A stretch of DNA of 64,000 nt from positions 1 through 64,000 of the forward strand of contig NZ_AJWX01000027.1 in the NCBI RefSeq assembly GCF_000263855.1. The letters are read 5' to 3'. Shown here in pieces: positions 1-8,640 of the stretch. Origin of the DNA: Pseudomonas sp. M47T1 (lineage in GTDB: Bacteria; Pseudomonadota; Gammaproteobacteria; Pseudomonadales; Pseudomonadaceae). The position numbers and the translations under genes were made by a program. Position 1 is the first letter of the stretch, and every line of letters begins with the position of its first letter. Below the pieces are notes generated by a model. The model saw nothing but the letters and a program-made list of their open reading frames with translations, searched no databases and had not been told where the DNA came from.

Positions 1-228
1 TAACGGGGCCAGTACGTGATCGATATCAAAGGCAAAAGTCTTTTCTGCAGATCCGGCATTCAATGCTCCATAAAGGACTCGGAGTGCTGGTTCTACTTCA
101 GTCCAGCGCTCGATAGCGTACTGGAGAGTAGGTGCTATTGATGTAGCGTCAGTCGCATATTCCAAGTTTCTAGATACGACTACTAATCTGCCGTCTCGGC
201 TCCCGTCTCTAAGCGTAGCTAGTTTCAT
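1..228 (-). CDS. FAA hydrolase family protein, N-terminal part (runs off left edge)
   Basis: Translating leftwards from the ATG gives MKLATLRDGSRDGRLVVVSR, followed by about 56 further residues ending in FDIDHVLAPL at the window edge. This opening is typical of fumarylacetoacetate hydrolase-fold proteins, which hydrate or hydrolyse dienoic ring-cleavage products. The metal-binding catalytic core lies outside the window, so activity cannot be checked. AGGATCATCCT before the ATG supplies a ribosome site; two in-frame ATGs lie 24 and 33 bases further upstream. It is the last visible gene of the leftward operon (hydrolase, VOC protein, Rieske protein), which fits a role in meta-cleavage-type aromatic breakdown. 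The family call is fairly secure; the substrate is unknown. Confidence 0.75.
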   Translation of the reverse strand, partial: MKLATLRDGSRDGRLVVVSRNLEYATDATSIAPTLQYAIERWTEVEPALRVLYGALNAGSAEKTFAFDIDHVLAPL

Positions 229-305
229 AGGATGATCCTGTAGCGTTAACATGCAACGCATCGTGCTCGAAAAAATGGAACTCACGAGCACCAGTCTTCA
301 CGGGG

Positions 306-641
306 TCATGAGTCAAGAAAAATAAAACCTTTTTTGTCGATATGAAATGGGATTGATGTAAGGCGCTGGCCCAGACACGGGCCTAGCAGGCAAATGCCGG
401 AAGAAATATCGAACAAGGCGCCGTGCGCATAGCAAACAATTCGATCCGCCGCTTTGTTTAGGTAAGCATCCTTGCGCCAAGCCAGCGGTGTATCGAGATG
501 TGGACAGGAGTTACTGTAGATATAAACCTGTAGGCTTTGACGAACGACAATAATGGTGTCCTGGCCTGTAATGTTGGGATCAAATCCTTTCGATTCCCCA
601 TCTGTCAGGTCGTCTAAATGGCATAGCGGAACACCGTGCAT
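306..641 (-). CDS. Rieske [2Fe-2S] ferredoxin-like protein
   Basis: A protein of about 111 residues with both Rieske cluster ligand pairs: CPHLDTPL (Cys-x-His) and CYAHGALF (Cys-x-x-His). It has no catalytic oxygenase domain, so it is a small electron carrier or accessory protein rather than an oxygenase. The chosen ATG follows the stop codon of the upstream VOC gene by one base, which suggests translational coupling; an in-frame start 27 bases upstream would overlap that gene. Pairing of a small Rieske protein with a VOC dioxygenase is seen in some aromatic and flavonoid degradation operons, where it may keep the dioxygenase iron reduced. That role is inferred here. Confidence 0.8.
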   Translation of the reverse strand: MHGVPLCHLDDLTDGESKGFDPNITGQDTIIVVRQSLQVYIYSNSCPHLDTPLAWRKDAYLNKAADRIVCYAHGALFDISSGICLLGPCLGQRLTSIPFHIDKKGFIFLDS

Positions 642-642
642 C

Positions 643-1572
643 TTATTCCGCTTTGGGCTCAGCCCCACCGGGAGCCCATTTTTCGCGATGGGTCAACAGG
701 AAGTATTGGGAGTTGTCGGCGCCCGGCGCAGCGACCCGCGCAACCCAACTGTCATCATGAAGATCCATATCGGCATCGTATTCAACATGGCACCCTAGCG
801 GGCTATTGAAATACCAAAACCAATTTGAGCCTAGCTTATGACGGCCCGGTCCCCAGAAGGACTGATAGCCCTTTTCCACTAGCCGTGTTCCGGCAGTCAT
901 TACTTCGGTTGGACCTCCCATGTGGAAGGTGAAGTGCTCCACACCTTTCATAAAAGGTGGCGTTTGGATAAGGAAGAGCGTGTGGTGATCTTGCGTCCCC
1001 GCCGGGCGCATGAACGGCCCTACACCAATAAAACGATCGGTGCATACAAAGCCCAGCCGAGCATAAAAGGCCTCCGCCTTCGCACTATCAGGGACAAAGT
1101 AAACTACGTGGGACAAGCTGCGAGGTAGCGCCGCCATGTCCTCTGTAACGCCGAGTAAGTTCACCGCCCTGTTAGCGTCTCCGGGAGCGTTGGAACGCTC
1201 AGCAGGTAATAGGACGTCGCGGCGCTGAGAAATCCGAAATCCAAGGGCGAAACCCATGTCGTCGATGCATCGCAATATACCATCTTCACCGCGAGTGACG
1301 GGCCGGTCTTGGCTCATCTCTCGCTCTATGAGTCGCAAACTATCCTCATCACCAACACCATAAACCGTTTCGCGCAACTGAGTGGCGGTTCCCATCGCGA
1401 CAGGCAGACTTGGATCGTCTCGATGCCGTAAATGTACGCCGGTTCCATCCAGAGCTTCGAAGCGTCCATCACCGACGGCGGATAAACCATAGTCCAGCAA
1501 ATACTGCGTACAAGCTTCTAGGTCATCCACACCAAAGACCAGGTAGTCTGGCCCGATAATATTCATAGTCAT
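643..1572 (-). CDS. VOC-family protein, extradiol ring-cleavage dioxygenase-like
   Basis: A two-domain vicinal-oxygen-chelate protein of about 309 residues, the usual size of type I extradiol dioxygenases. The second domain carries candidate metal ligands in order: the His of LSHVVYF, a His of DHHTLFL, and the Glu of CHVEYDADMD. The family includes catechol-type dioxygenases and glyoxalases. The hydrolase, FAA-fold protein and Rieske protein in the same operon favour aromatic ring cleavage. The ATG chosen has GAGAAC eight bases upstream; a GTG start 24 bases further upstream is also possible and would almost touch the preceding gene's stop codon. Substrate unknown. Confidence 0.75.
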   Translation of the reverse strand: MTMNIIGPDYLVFGVDDLEACTQYLLDYGLSAVGDGRFEALDGTGVHLRHRDDPSLPVAMGTATQLRETVYGVGDEDSLRLIEREMSQDRPVTRGEDGILRCIDDMGFALGFRISQRRDVLLPAERSNAPGDANRAVNLLGVTEDMAALPRSLSHVVYFVPDSAKAEAFYARLGFVCTDRFIGVGPFMRPAGTQDHHTLFLIQTPPFMKGVEHFTFHMGGPTEVMTAGTRLVEKGYQSFWGPGRHKLGSNWFWYFNSPLGCHVEYDADMDLHDDSWVARVAAPGADNSQYFLLTHREKWAPGGAEPKAE

Positions 1573-1600
1573 TTTTTTGTTCTCGTAGTGATCCACTTTC

Positions 1601-2758
1601 TTAATGGGTATTCCCGCCTAGGGTCTCGGCTACCCAGTCAGCGATGTACTGACCAGCATTGATGCTGTTGTCGAAGCTTGAATGCTGCACGCCACCTTCA
1701 CGGTCTGTAAAAATCTTCAACTCTCGCCGGGGGCTGTTCACCAATTGTTCAAAGGTGCGATGAGCCCATTTAAGAGGTATCTGGGAGTCTTTTTCGCCAT
1801 GTGTGACCAAAAATGGGACTTGAATGCGCTCGACAACACCGTCAAGGTGCACGTTTTCCGCGATAGTCATGAATTCATCTAGGTTGGCAGCTCCCCATAC
1901 CCAGCAAACGTGTGCCCAATAGTGGGGCACGGGAAAGTCACCCTCCTTCTCTAGCCTCCTCTTCTGGACGTCACGCCAATCATGGTTAGCGCCCCACACC
2001 ACTCCGCATGCAAACCGCGGTTCGAATGCCACCGCCCTAGGGCAGTAGTAACCTCCCAGTGATATTCCCTCCATACCGATACGACCGGCATCTACGTCGG
2101 TGCGAGTCTCGAGGTAGTCGACAACACGGCTTGCCCAGTGCTCACTGTCGAACCTCGCAGTCAAGCCGTGCAGGCGTAGTGCCTCGCCAGTACCGGGTTG
2201 GTCAACAATCAGCGATGAAACGCCTCGCTTTGCGAGCCAGGCTGGGAGCCCTACTCGATATTTCATTTCCTTGGTGGAGTCCAGGCCGTTCACTTGCAGC
2301 AGGACGGGTGCAGGACCTTCGACGCCTTCTGCGCGTACAAACAGCCCGCTGAGAACTTTGCCTTCGTAGGGAATTTCCACTCGCTCGCAGTTTTCTTGAG
2401 ACAGCTCGATACCGCGTGTAAAGGTCTCAAGGAACTGCGCATATAGCTCCGCTCGACCTGGCGCACCATGGGCCTGCAGGCGCTCACAGGTTTGGAAGTA
2501 AATCGCCGCGCGGTTGTATTTCTCACCTGCCGAAAAGAGCCGCTCAGCTGCTTCATCCTCGCGTGCAAGCTCGCATAGCTTGTTTGCCATAGACGCCCAG
2601 GTGTCACGGAATGCCTGCGTGCCAACAGAGTCCTGCTGCCGTGAGGCCTCAAGCAAAGGTGAACACATTTGCTCGATTTCTCCTATTCGTCCCCCCATCT
2701 CAAGCGCAAGGTCGACAGACAGATTCCATGAATAATTGGTGGGAAAATAACGAAACAT
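1601..2758 (-). CDS. Alpha/beta hydrolase with N-terminal helical cap (2,6-dihydropseudooxynicotine hydrolase-like)
   Basis: A 385-residue serine hydrolase with an N-terminal helical region of about 125 residues before the alpha/beta-hydrolase core. The nucleophile elbow is GISLGG with Ser233; the likely acid and base are Asp324 (GEKDSQ) and His359 (GVQHS). The architecture resembles 2,6-dihydropseudooxynicotine hydrolase and related enzymes that cleave C-C bonds beside ketones. It is the first gene of the leftward operon, 28 bases before the VOC gene, and reads from a good sigma-70-type promoter. The order hydrolase, dioxygenase, Rieske, FAA hydrolase looks like a ring-cleavage and side-chain pathway. 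The fold is certain, the reaction is inferred. Confidence 0.8.
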   Translation of the reverse strand: MFRYFPTNYSWNLSVDLALEMGGRIGEIEQMCSPLLEASRQQDSVGTQAFRDTWASMANKLCELAREDEAAERLFSAGEKYNRAAIYFQTCERLQAHGAPGRAELYAQFLETFTRGIELSQENCERVEIPYEGKVLSGLFVRAEGVEGPAPVLLQVNGLDSTKEMKYRVGLPAWLAKRGVSSLIVDQPGTGEALRLHGLTARFDSEHWASRVVDYLETRTDVDAGRIGMEGISLGGYYCPRAVAFEPRFACGVVWGANHDWRDVQKRRLEKEGDFPVPHYWAHVCWVWGAANLDEFMTIAENVHLDGVVERIQVPFLVTHGEKDSQIPLKWAHRTFEQLVNSPRRELKIFTDREGGVQHSSFDNSINAGQYIADWVAETLGGNTH

Positions 2759-2819
2759 GCGGGCGCCCTATTGGATGACTTGTAGACGTAGCAAAACAGC
2801 GATAGCTATCACCAAGGGC

Positions 2820-2848
2820 TTTATAGAACGAGAATTCTAGTTCGTCAA
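2820..2848 (-). promoter_or_regulatory. Predicted sigma-70 promoter for the leftward operon, with overlapping operator-like repeat
   Basis: On the minus strand TTGACG and TATAAA are separated by exactly 17 bases. The -35 box overlaps the inverted repeat TTCGTCAACACGAA, a plausible operator. No regulator gene for this cluster lies inside the window. Confidence 0.6.
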
Positions 2849-2921
2849 CACGAAATCTTCACGTCGATCAGCCCTTAAAAAGGAAGGGTAGTACCCACCG
2901 AACGAAATTTTCTTCAGCCCG

Positions 2922-2968
2922 TTGACGCCCGATCTGGCGGCTCCTATAGTGCGAAACACGAACACGAA
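2922..2968 (+). promoter_or_regulatory. Predicted sigma-70 promoter for the rightward operon, with ACACGAA repeats at the start region
   Basis: TTGACG and TATAGT are spaced by 17 bases. Two directly repeated ACACGAA units follow just after the -10 box. The same heptamer occurs in the operator-like repeat at the divergent promoter, so one regulator may control both directions. The rest of the 269-base divergent gap shows nothing else. Confidence 0.6.
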
Positions 2969-3027
2969 TTCACATTCTACTTCTGAAGATTTCTCTCCTA
3001 TCAATACAACAACAAGGAGTTTGCGCC

Positions 3028-4125
3028 ATGCGCTTTTCCGCATTCCTCGTAGGCCGTTCCAGCGGACCTCATGAAGACAAATTTGTCATGGACGCACTTG
3101 CTGACCATGCTCGCAAAGCTGAGGAGCTAGGCTTCGACGCTGTGTTCATGCCTGATCATCATTTCACTGGCTATGCGCCGATGTGCAGTGACCCCTTCAT
3201 GTTCGCTGCTCATCTCGCCGGTACGCTCAAACGTATCTATTTCGGCATGTCGGTCACCACTGTCCCGCTGCATCATCCGGTCCGGTTTGCCGAACGCATT
3301 AACCTGCTTGACCAGCTTACCCAAGGTCGGCTGCTCGTCGGCATCGGCAGCGGCACGACTCCGGAGGAGATGATTGGATTTGGCGTCAATTACAAACAAG
3401 CGTCAGCGATGCTGCTTGAAAACCTCGATATCGTTACTCAGCTTTGGGAAAAGAAGATCGAGGATGAGCCCATCACCTTTGAAACCGCGCATTACAAAGG
3501 TGCTGTTGTCCAGCGCATCGTCCCTGGCGCGTACGAGAACAAACCCTTTAATCGAATCATGCCCGTAGCTCTTCGTGAAACCAGTATGCAGTTGGCGGCC
3601 GATAACGGTTGGCCCGCCTTCATTCCGGCTTTTACTCCGCCGGTACCTGCAACGACTGAGCCCTTCGATCACCTCAGCCGGTATTTCACCCGCTATCGAG
3701 ATGCCCTGATGGGCGCTGGTCACAGCGAGGAAATTATCAAACACGCCTTGTCCTGGACGACTCACACCTATCAGTGCGTTCACGTTGCGCCAAGCGACGA
3801 GCAAGCTGAAGACGAGCTCCATCAGATTCTGAAGGCTTACAAGACATCCATTGAACGGGAATACAGCTTCAACAAGCGCGCCGAGAAGATCAGCGGAGTC
3901 GAGCTGCATCCTCATCCAGACTGTTTCAGTGAAGGCTGGATCAAAACCTGGTGCCTGCATGGCAGTCCCTCGACGGTAGCCGAGGAACTCCAAAAACATC
4001 GTGATCTGGGTATCGGCAACGTACTGATGGGCTTCACTAATGGTCCTTTGACTACGGAGCGTATTCGATTGGGTAACCAGTCAATGGAACTGGTTTCCAG
4101 TGAAGTCATGCCACAGCTGCGTTGA
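3028..4125 (+). CDS. LLM-class flavin-dependent oxidoreductase (bacterial luciferase-like monooxygenase)
   Basis: A 365-residue TIM-barrel protein of the luciferase-like monooxygenase family, close to the usual length. Typical segments are EELGFDAVFMPDHHF near the N-terminus, the IYFGMSVTTVPLHHPVRFAE barrel strand, and GRLLVGIGSG. Such enzymes use reduced FMN delivered by a separate reductase to oxygenate a substrate. The next gene encodes an FMN reductase, so the pair forms a two-component monooxygenase. AAGGAG seven bases before the ATG is a strong ribosome site. It heads the rightward operon that also holds a beta-glucosidase, so the substrate may be an aglycone. It belongs to a different subgroup from the second such enzyme near 38 kb. 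Confidence 0.85.
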   Translation: MRFSAFLVGRSSGPHEDKFVMDALADHARKAEELGFDAVFMPDHHFTGYAPMCSDPFMFAAHLAGTLKRIYFGMSVTTVPLHHPVRFAERINLLDQLTQGRLLVGIGSGTTPEEMIGFGVNYKQASAMLLENLDIVTQLWEKKIEDEPITFETAHYKGAVVQRIVPGAYENKPFNRIMPVALRETSMQLAADNGWPAFIPAFTPPVPATTEPFDHLSRYFTRYRDALMGAGHSEEIIKHALSWTTHTYQCVHVAPSDEQAEDELHQILKAYKTSIEREYSFNKRAEKISGVELHPHPDCFSEGWIKTWCLHGSPSTVAEELQKHRDLGIGNVLMGFTNGPLTTERIRLGNQSMELVSSEVMPQLR

Positions 4126-4139
4126 ATCCGGAGGTTGTC

Positions 4140-4754
4140 ATGTCGCAAGTCCTCGCTACATCTCACGTCGGTGCCAACCGCCCTTTTCTGGTCGGTATCG
4201 GCGGCACAACCCGACCAGGCTCCAGCACCGAAAATGCTCTACGTGCCGCGCTGGAGCATGCCCGGACAAAGGGGGCCCGGACAATCATGTTCGGCGGATC
4301 CGAGCTTGCTGCCTTGCCCGCCTATTCCCCTGAGAGCCAGGAGCGCACAGAGGGACAACGGGCATTGGTCGAGGCAGTACGACACGCAGATGGGCTGTTG
4401 CTTGCCTCACCGGGGTATCACGGCGGTGTCTCGGGCCTAGTGAAAAATGCAATCGATCTGCTGGAGGATTTACGCGCCGACACTCGCGTTTACATAGATG
4501 GTCGTGCCGCAGGCTGCATTGTTACAGCTGCCGGTTGGCAAGGATGTAATACCACCCTGGGCGCGATGCGTTCGATCGTCCATGCATTGCGAGGCTGGCC
4601 GACCCCTCTCGGCGTCACCCTTAACACGGCCGGCACGAAGTTGTTCGACACCGACGGCGAATGTACTAATGATGCTGTTCAGCAGTCGCTGAACCTGCTG
4701 GCAGAACAGGTCTTGGATTTTGCCCAAGCCAGCCATTTGGCACGGAGCCTGTAA
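4140..4754 (+). CDS. NAD(P)H-dependent FMN reductase
   Basis: A 204-residue flavodoxin-fold reductase of the NADPH-dependent FMN reductase family. The phosphate-binding loop is seen in GGTTRPGSSTENALR, and the flavin-loop motif in LLLASPGYHGGVSGLVKNAID. It should supply reduced FMN to the upstream monooxygenase. GGAGG before the chosen ATG, 14 bases after the upstream stop, decides the start; a TTG start 18 bases upstream would overlap the upstream stop and lacks such a site. The stop codon abuts the ATG of the next gene, so the unit is tightly coupled. Confidence 0.88.
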   Translation: MSQVLATSHVGANRPFLVGIGGTTRPGSSTENALRAALEHARTKGARTIMFGGSELAALPAYSPESQERTEGQRALVEAVRHADGLLLASPGYHGGVSGLVKNAIDLLEDLRADTRVYIDGRAAGCIVTAAGWQGCNTTLGAMRSIVHALRGWPTPLGVTLNTAGTKLFDTDGECTNDAVQQSLNLLAEQVLDFAQASHLARSL

Positions 4755-6284
4755 ATGTTCTCCACGGAGTCGTTGTTGAGCATCGAGCAAAAGCTCGATT
4801 TGACTGCAGGCGCGGACATGTGGACGACTACATCGATCCCGCAAGCAGGTATCTCGCCTGTCAGATTTGCCGATGGGCCTATGGGGGTGACTGGGGGCCG
4901 AGTCGATGAGCGCGATATATCCCTCCTCACGCCCTCCGGCGTTTCCATGGGGGCCACATGGGACCGCAATATTGTACGCAGGGTCGGTGAATTGGTTGGC
5001 GATGAAGCCATCCGCGTTGGGGTTCAGGCCGTACTGGGACCAAACCTAAATTTGCCGCGCAGCCCACTTGCGGGTCGCGCATTTGAGTTGTTCAGCGAGG
5101 ACCCCCAATTGACTGCGGAGCTGGGCAGTCAGTGGATTAGTGGAGTCCAAGCGCGTGGCGTCGCCGCAGTGGCCAAACATGTGGTCTGCAACGATTCGGA
5201 AACTGACCGCCGCAGCATGAACTCTGTGGTCGACGAGACCACGCTGCGCGAAGTCTATCTCTGGCCCTTCGAATTTGCCGCGCGACATGGCGTGTGGGCA
5301 ATGCTGACCGGATACAACCGTCTCAACGGAGTACGCTGCGCGGAGCAGCGCAAGGTGCTACGTGACTGGCTGAAGAATGAACTCTCATGGGATGGGCTGA
5401 TTACTTCGGATTGGTTCGGTACCCATGATGGCAACAGCAGCCTGAAAGCCGGGCTTGATCTAGAGATGCCCGGACCACCACGGCATATGGGGCCGGCGTT
5501 GGCGTCGGGCTTATCGGATGGCACTCTGAGCCATGCTGATCTGGATGAAGCGAATGCCCGCCTGCGTCGGCTTGCAGAGCGGGTAAGCGAACCAGCTACC
5601 TATGCTAGTGATCAACGAACGGTAGCAAACCGCCTTTCCTTGCTGGAAGAAGCTGCCGCTGCCAGCTTCGTATTGCTTACCAATCAGGATCAATTGCTAC
5701 CGCTCAATGTAGGCCAACCAGGCCGTTTGGCTGTCATTGGCCCTAACGCGACTGTACCTTGCTATCAGGGGGGAACCTTCGCCAAGGTCGCCCTGAGTCC
5801 TGAAGTGATCCAGCCTTTGGAAGCCCTAGATCGATACTTTTCTGAGGCAGGCTGGGCGGTTCAGCACGCCCAAGGTGTGATTCCTGACTATCGGCTGCCA
5901 CCACTCACCAGCATCAATCCCTGCACAAAGAGCGGACTTCCAGGGCTAGACGTAGAATTTTTTGAGAACCTCACTGCAACAGACGCCCTGCACCGGGAAG
6001 TCCGTAATACAACGTCTTTGATCTGGTTTAAGGACATGCCAGGCGTTGGAAGCCTGCTCAATCTGCGAGGTGAAGCGCGCGTCGAAGCGAGCACAAGGTT
6101 TATAGCTTCTCATAGCGGAATATACCGTTTTTGCATAGGCGGCACTGGTCAGGCGAGCCTGCGTATCAATGGCATGGAATGCTTGGATTACGACGGTAGT
6201 GCGGTGGCAGGCGACATCATGGGCAAGTTGATGCAGAGCGATTACCGGCATGTGGACCGTTTTTTTCCTCCGGTGAAACAGTGA
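4755..6284 (+). CDS. Beta-glucosidase, glycoside hydrolase family 3, N-terminal portion (frameshifted)
   Basis: The first 509 residues of a family-3 beta-glucosidase. The N-terminal TIM-barrel domain contains the catalytic nucleophile Asp219 in ITSDWFG and the substrate-binding KHVVCNDSETDRR segment. Part of the second (alpha/beta sandwich) domain and an inserted PA14-type domain (about residues 395-490) follow. The reading frame then stops, while the missing remainder continues in the -1 frame in the next entry. The switch point is a run of seven T, read CGT TTT TTT, exactly the T_TTT_TTT slippery pattern. The gene may therefore be mutated, mis-sequenced, or expressed by frameshifting. The family would release glucose from aryl glucosides, matching the monooxygenase and porin neighbours. 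No signal peptide is seen, so hydrolysis would be cytoplasmic. Confidence 0.85.
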   Translation: MFSTESLLSIEQKLDLTAGADMWTTTSIPQAGISPVRFADGPMGVTGGRVDERDISLLTPSGVSMGATWDRNIVRRVGELVGDEAIRVGVQAVLGPNLNLPRSPLAGRAFELFSEDPQLTAELGSQWISGVQARGVAAVAKHVVCNDSETDRRSMNSVVDETTLREVYLWPFEFAARHGVWAMLTGYNRLNGVRCAEQRKVLRDWLKNELSWDGLITSDWFGTHDGNSSLKAGLDLEMPGPPRHMGPALASGLSDGTLSHADLDEANARLRRLAERVSEPATYASDQRTVANRLSLLEEAAAASFVLLTNQDQLLPLNVGQPGRLAVIGPNATVPCYQGGTFAKVALSPEVIQPLEALDRYFSEAGWAVQHAQGVIPDYRLPPLTSINPCTKSGLPGLDVEFFENLTATDALHREVRNTTSLIWFKDMPGVGSLLNLRGEARVEASTRFIASHSGIYRFCIGGTGQASLRINGMECLDYDGSAVAGDIMGKLMQSDYRHVDRFFPPVKQ

Positions 6285-7189
6285 CGTTGCAATTCACCTT
6301 GCGCCTGGGTGCGAGCATCGCTCATGGACTGTGGTTCGGTTGCCAACCTCCGGTCGAGTCCGATCTGGTACAACGCGCTGTAGAAGTCGCAGCTCAGGCC
6401 GATACGGTGGTGCTTATGGTGGGTGAGACCGCCGATGCCGGATTGGAAAGTATCGACCGCGACACCACGTACCTCCCAACCAGTCAGATCGAACTTGTCG
6501 AGAAAATTTGTGCCGCCAATCCAAGGACTGTAGTAGTTGTCAATGCAGCGCACGCTATCGATACTGCGTGTCTTCGGCAAGCTGCGGCGGTGCTGATGGT
6601 CTGGTATCCCGGCCAGCAGTTCGCCCCTGCACTGGCCAAAGTGTTAAGCGGAGAACTAGAACCGGCGGGCCGATTGCCGGTGACTTTTGCGCAGAATGAA
6701 CGTGATTATCCCGTTTGGTCGTTACGTCCTGATGCTCAAGGTGACTTGCGTTACCTGGAGCGAGATGTCGTTGGCTATCGTCATTTTGCAGCAACTGCCA
6801 CGGCACCGGCGTATTGCTTCGGGCATGGGTTGGGTTACGGCCTTTTTTCCTATTCGGATGCACAAATTTTCGGTCACGATATCGGCGCGTTGCAACTTAA
6901 AGTCACCGTAGCCAATGAAGCTCCTAGAGAGAGCAAAGAAACTGTACAGGTCTATCTAAGGGGCCCCGACCGGCGTATTCGTCTGGCCGGATTCACCAAT
7001 CTTTGGCTCGAAAGCGGCCAGACGGATCACGTGAAGGTTGATATCGAACGGTTCAATTTTGAAAAATGGAGCCCCGCTGGCTGGACACTGGTATCCGGGG
7101 AATATGAGCTTCTGGTGGGGCGGTCCGTTAACGACATCCGGGACGAAATACCATTTGTAGTTACCCCTGGAGGGCTCCTAAATATCTGA
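6266..7189 (+). CDS. Beta-glucosidase, glycoside hydrolase family 3, C-terminal portion (after -1 frameshift)
   Basis: This frame continues the family-3 enzyme directly after the T7 run, reading SSGETVTLQFTLRLG. It contains the rest of the alpha/beta sandwich domain (DTVVLMVGETADAGLES, WYPGQQFAPALAKVLSGE) and the C-terminal fibronectin-III-like domain (from about VTVANEAPRESKETVQVYLRGP). The only independent start is a weak GTG at position 6281, which would leave a fragment without the catalytic nucleophile, so a separate functional protein is unlikely. A single extra T in the run would join both parts into an uninterrupted protein of about 815 residues, a normal size for PA14-containing family-3 enzymes. 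Confidence 0.8.
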   Translation, partial: SSGETVTLQFTLRLGASIAHGLWFGCQPPVESDLVQRAVEVAAQADTVVLMVGETADAGLESIDRDTTYLPTSQIELVEKICAANPRTVVVVNAAHAIDTACLRQAAAVLMVWYPGQQFAPALAKVLSGELEPAGRLPVTFAQNERDYPVWSLRPDAQGDLRYLERDVVGYRHFAATATAPAYCFGHGLGYGLFSYSDAQIFGHDIGALQLKVTVANEAPRESKETVQVYLRGPDRRIRLAGFTNLWLESGQTDHVKVDIERFNFEKWSPAGWTLVSGEYELLVGRSVNDIRDEIPFVVTPGGLLNI

Positions 7190-7240
7190 TCCTGCATAAA
7201 CTTGCGTCTTTCCAATCCTTAGTTAATACAAAAACAAAAA

Positions 7241-7258
7241 GATGCCGTTTCCGGCATC
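7241..7258 (+). other. Small hairpin directly before the MFS ribosome-binding site
   Basis: GATGCCG and CGGCATC form a perfect 7-bp stem with a 4-base loop, preceded by an A-rich tract and followed at once by the AGGAGA ribosome site. There is no T-run, so it is not a classical terminator. It may affect translation or mRNA processing within the operon. Confidence 0.45.
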
Positions 7259-7271
7259 GTAGGAGAACGAC

Positions 7272-8537
7272 ATGGAGCCAACCGCTCTGCACAACCGTGT
7301 TGATACTCACGAGTCAGACCATTCTCACGACTCCCTATCGAGCATTGCCCCTGCGGGGGTCCAACGGCAGGCGGGCGCGCTGCAAGCAATTGTGCTTGTG
7401 TTTACCACTCAGTTACCGATCATGGGCATTATCTCGATTGTTCCGATCATTCCATTGCTTGCTCAGCATTTCAGTGGCCATCCGCAAGTAGCTCTGCTGA
7501 TTCCTTTGCTGATCGCAGCCCCCAGTCTTTGCATTGCTTTACTGTCGCCACTCGCGGGATTTCTTGCTGATAAGGTCGGCCGGCGCAGACTTCTATTGAT
7601 TGCCGTGTTTTTTTATGCGTTGTTTGGTTTTGCGCCCTTCATGCTCAATGACTTGCTATCCATCATTGCAAGCAGGTTTTGCTTGGGAGTGACTGAAGCA
7701 TTCATCATGACAATCGCTAATACGTTGATGGGCGATTTGTATCATGGCCAACCCCGCAAAAAGTGGTTGGCGGTACAAAGTGCGGTGGGTTCGGTATCAG
7801 CAACTACATTGTTATTCGTGTCTGGCATGCTCGGCAACCTCGGGTGGCATGGTCCCTTTGTCCTTTACCTCCTCGCCCTTCCTGTTTTTGTATGCCTGGC
7901 ACTTTTTACCTGGGAGCCAGCACCTCGAAAAGCGGAACAGGTAGCAGCTACATCCCAGCGTTTTCCCGTTAGGGCCATGCTCATCATTGGAGCGGTGACG
8001 ATGTTTTGCGCCGTACTCTATTACGTCGAGGTTCTGCAGATTAGCTCTGTGCTTCATGCCGTAGGGCTTGATTCGCCGACACGTATAGGCTTTGCCAGTG
8101 GTATTGCTGGTATAGGCGTGCCCATCGGGGCGTTGCTATTCTCAATGATATCCAGCTACTCGGTGCGGTCCCATTTGCTGGCAGCGTTATCCCTATTCGC
8201 GGTGGGGCTGTATGGCATGGGAGTTCTGCCAGGCGTTGCGTGGGTAGTTGCCGCCGCGTTTGTCGCTCAAATCGCCTGCGGTATCCTGATCCCCGCACTG
8301 CTCACCTGGAGCCTTGGTAATCTTGAATTTCAGCATCGCGGAAAAGGGATGGGCTTCTGGCATACCTCCTTCTTCTTGGGCCAATTCATAAGCCCGTTCC
8401 TGATTACACTGCTGGGGCTGCGCTTGAACGCTGATCTACGCACCAGTGTATCGATACTGGGGGGCGTCGCATTGTTAGCAGCAATAGTGACTGCCGCATT
8501 ATATCTGAAGCGAACCCGCCCGCTTCAATCCATCTGA
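7272..8537 (+). CDS. MFS transporter
   Basis: A 421-residue major facilitator with about twelve hydrophobic segments. The conserved loop 2-3 motif is GFLADKVGRRRLL. The first 35 residues are an unusually long, His/Asp/Ser-rich cytoplasmic tail. AGGAGA seven bases upstream of the ATG supports the start. It lies 82 bases after the beta-glucosidase and before the porin, on the same strand, so it is the probable inner-membrane importer of the glucoside or aglycone. An exporter role cannot be excluded from sequence. Confidence 0.82.
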   Translation: MEPTALHNRVDTHESDHSHDSLSSIAPAGVQRQAGALQAIVLVFTTQLPIMGIISIVPIIPLLAQHFSGHPQVALLIPLLIAAPSLCIALLSPLAGFLADKVGRRRLLLIAVFFYALFGFAPFMLNDLLSIIASRFCLGVTEAFIMTIANTLMGDLYHGQPRKKWLAVQSAVGSVSATTLLFVSGMLGNLGWHGPFVLYLLALPVFVCLALFTWEPAPRKAEQVAATSQRFPVRAMLIIGAVTMFCAVLYYVEVLQISSVLHAVGLDSPTRIGFASGIAGIGVPIGALLFSMISSYSVRSHLLAALSLFAVGLYGMGVLPGVAWVVAAAFVAQIACGILIPALLTWSLGNLEFQHRGKGMGFWHTSFFLGQFISPFLITLLGLRLNADLRTSVSILGGVALLAAIVTAALYLKRTRPLQSI

Positions 8538-8640
8538 CCCGCACATGTGCATTGCTCGCTGCGATTGAATGCAGCGAGTGCGCCCCCTTGTGCCCTGTTC
8601 AAAATTCTCCTGAGCTAAACAATAAAAAATAGAGGTAGCC

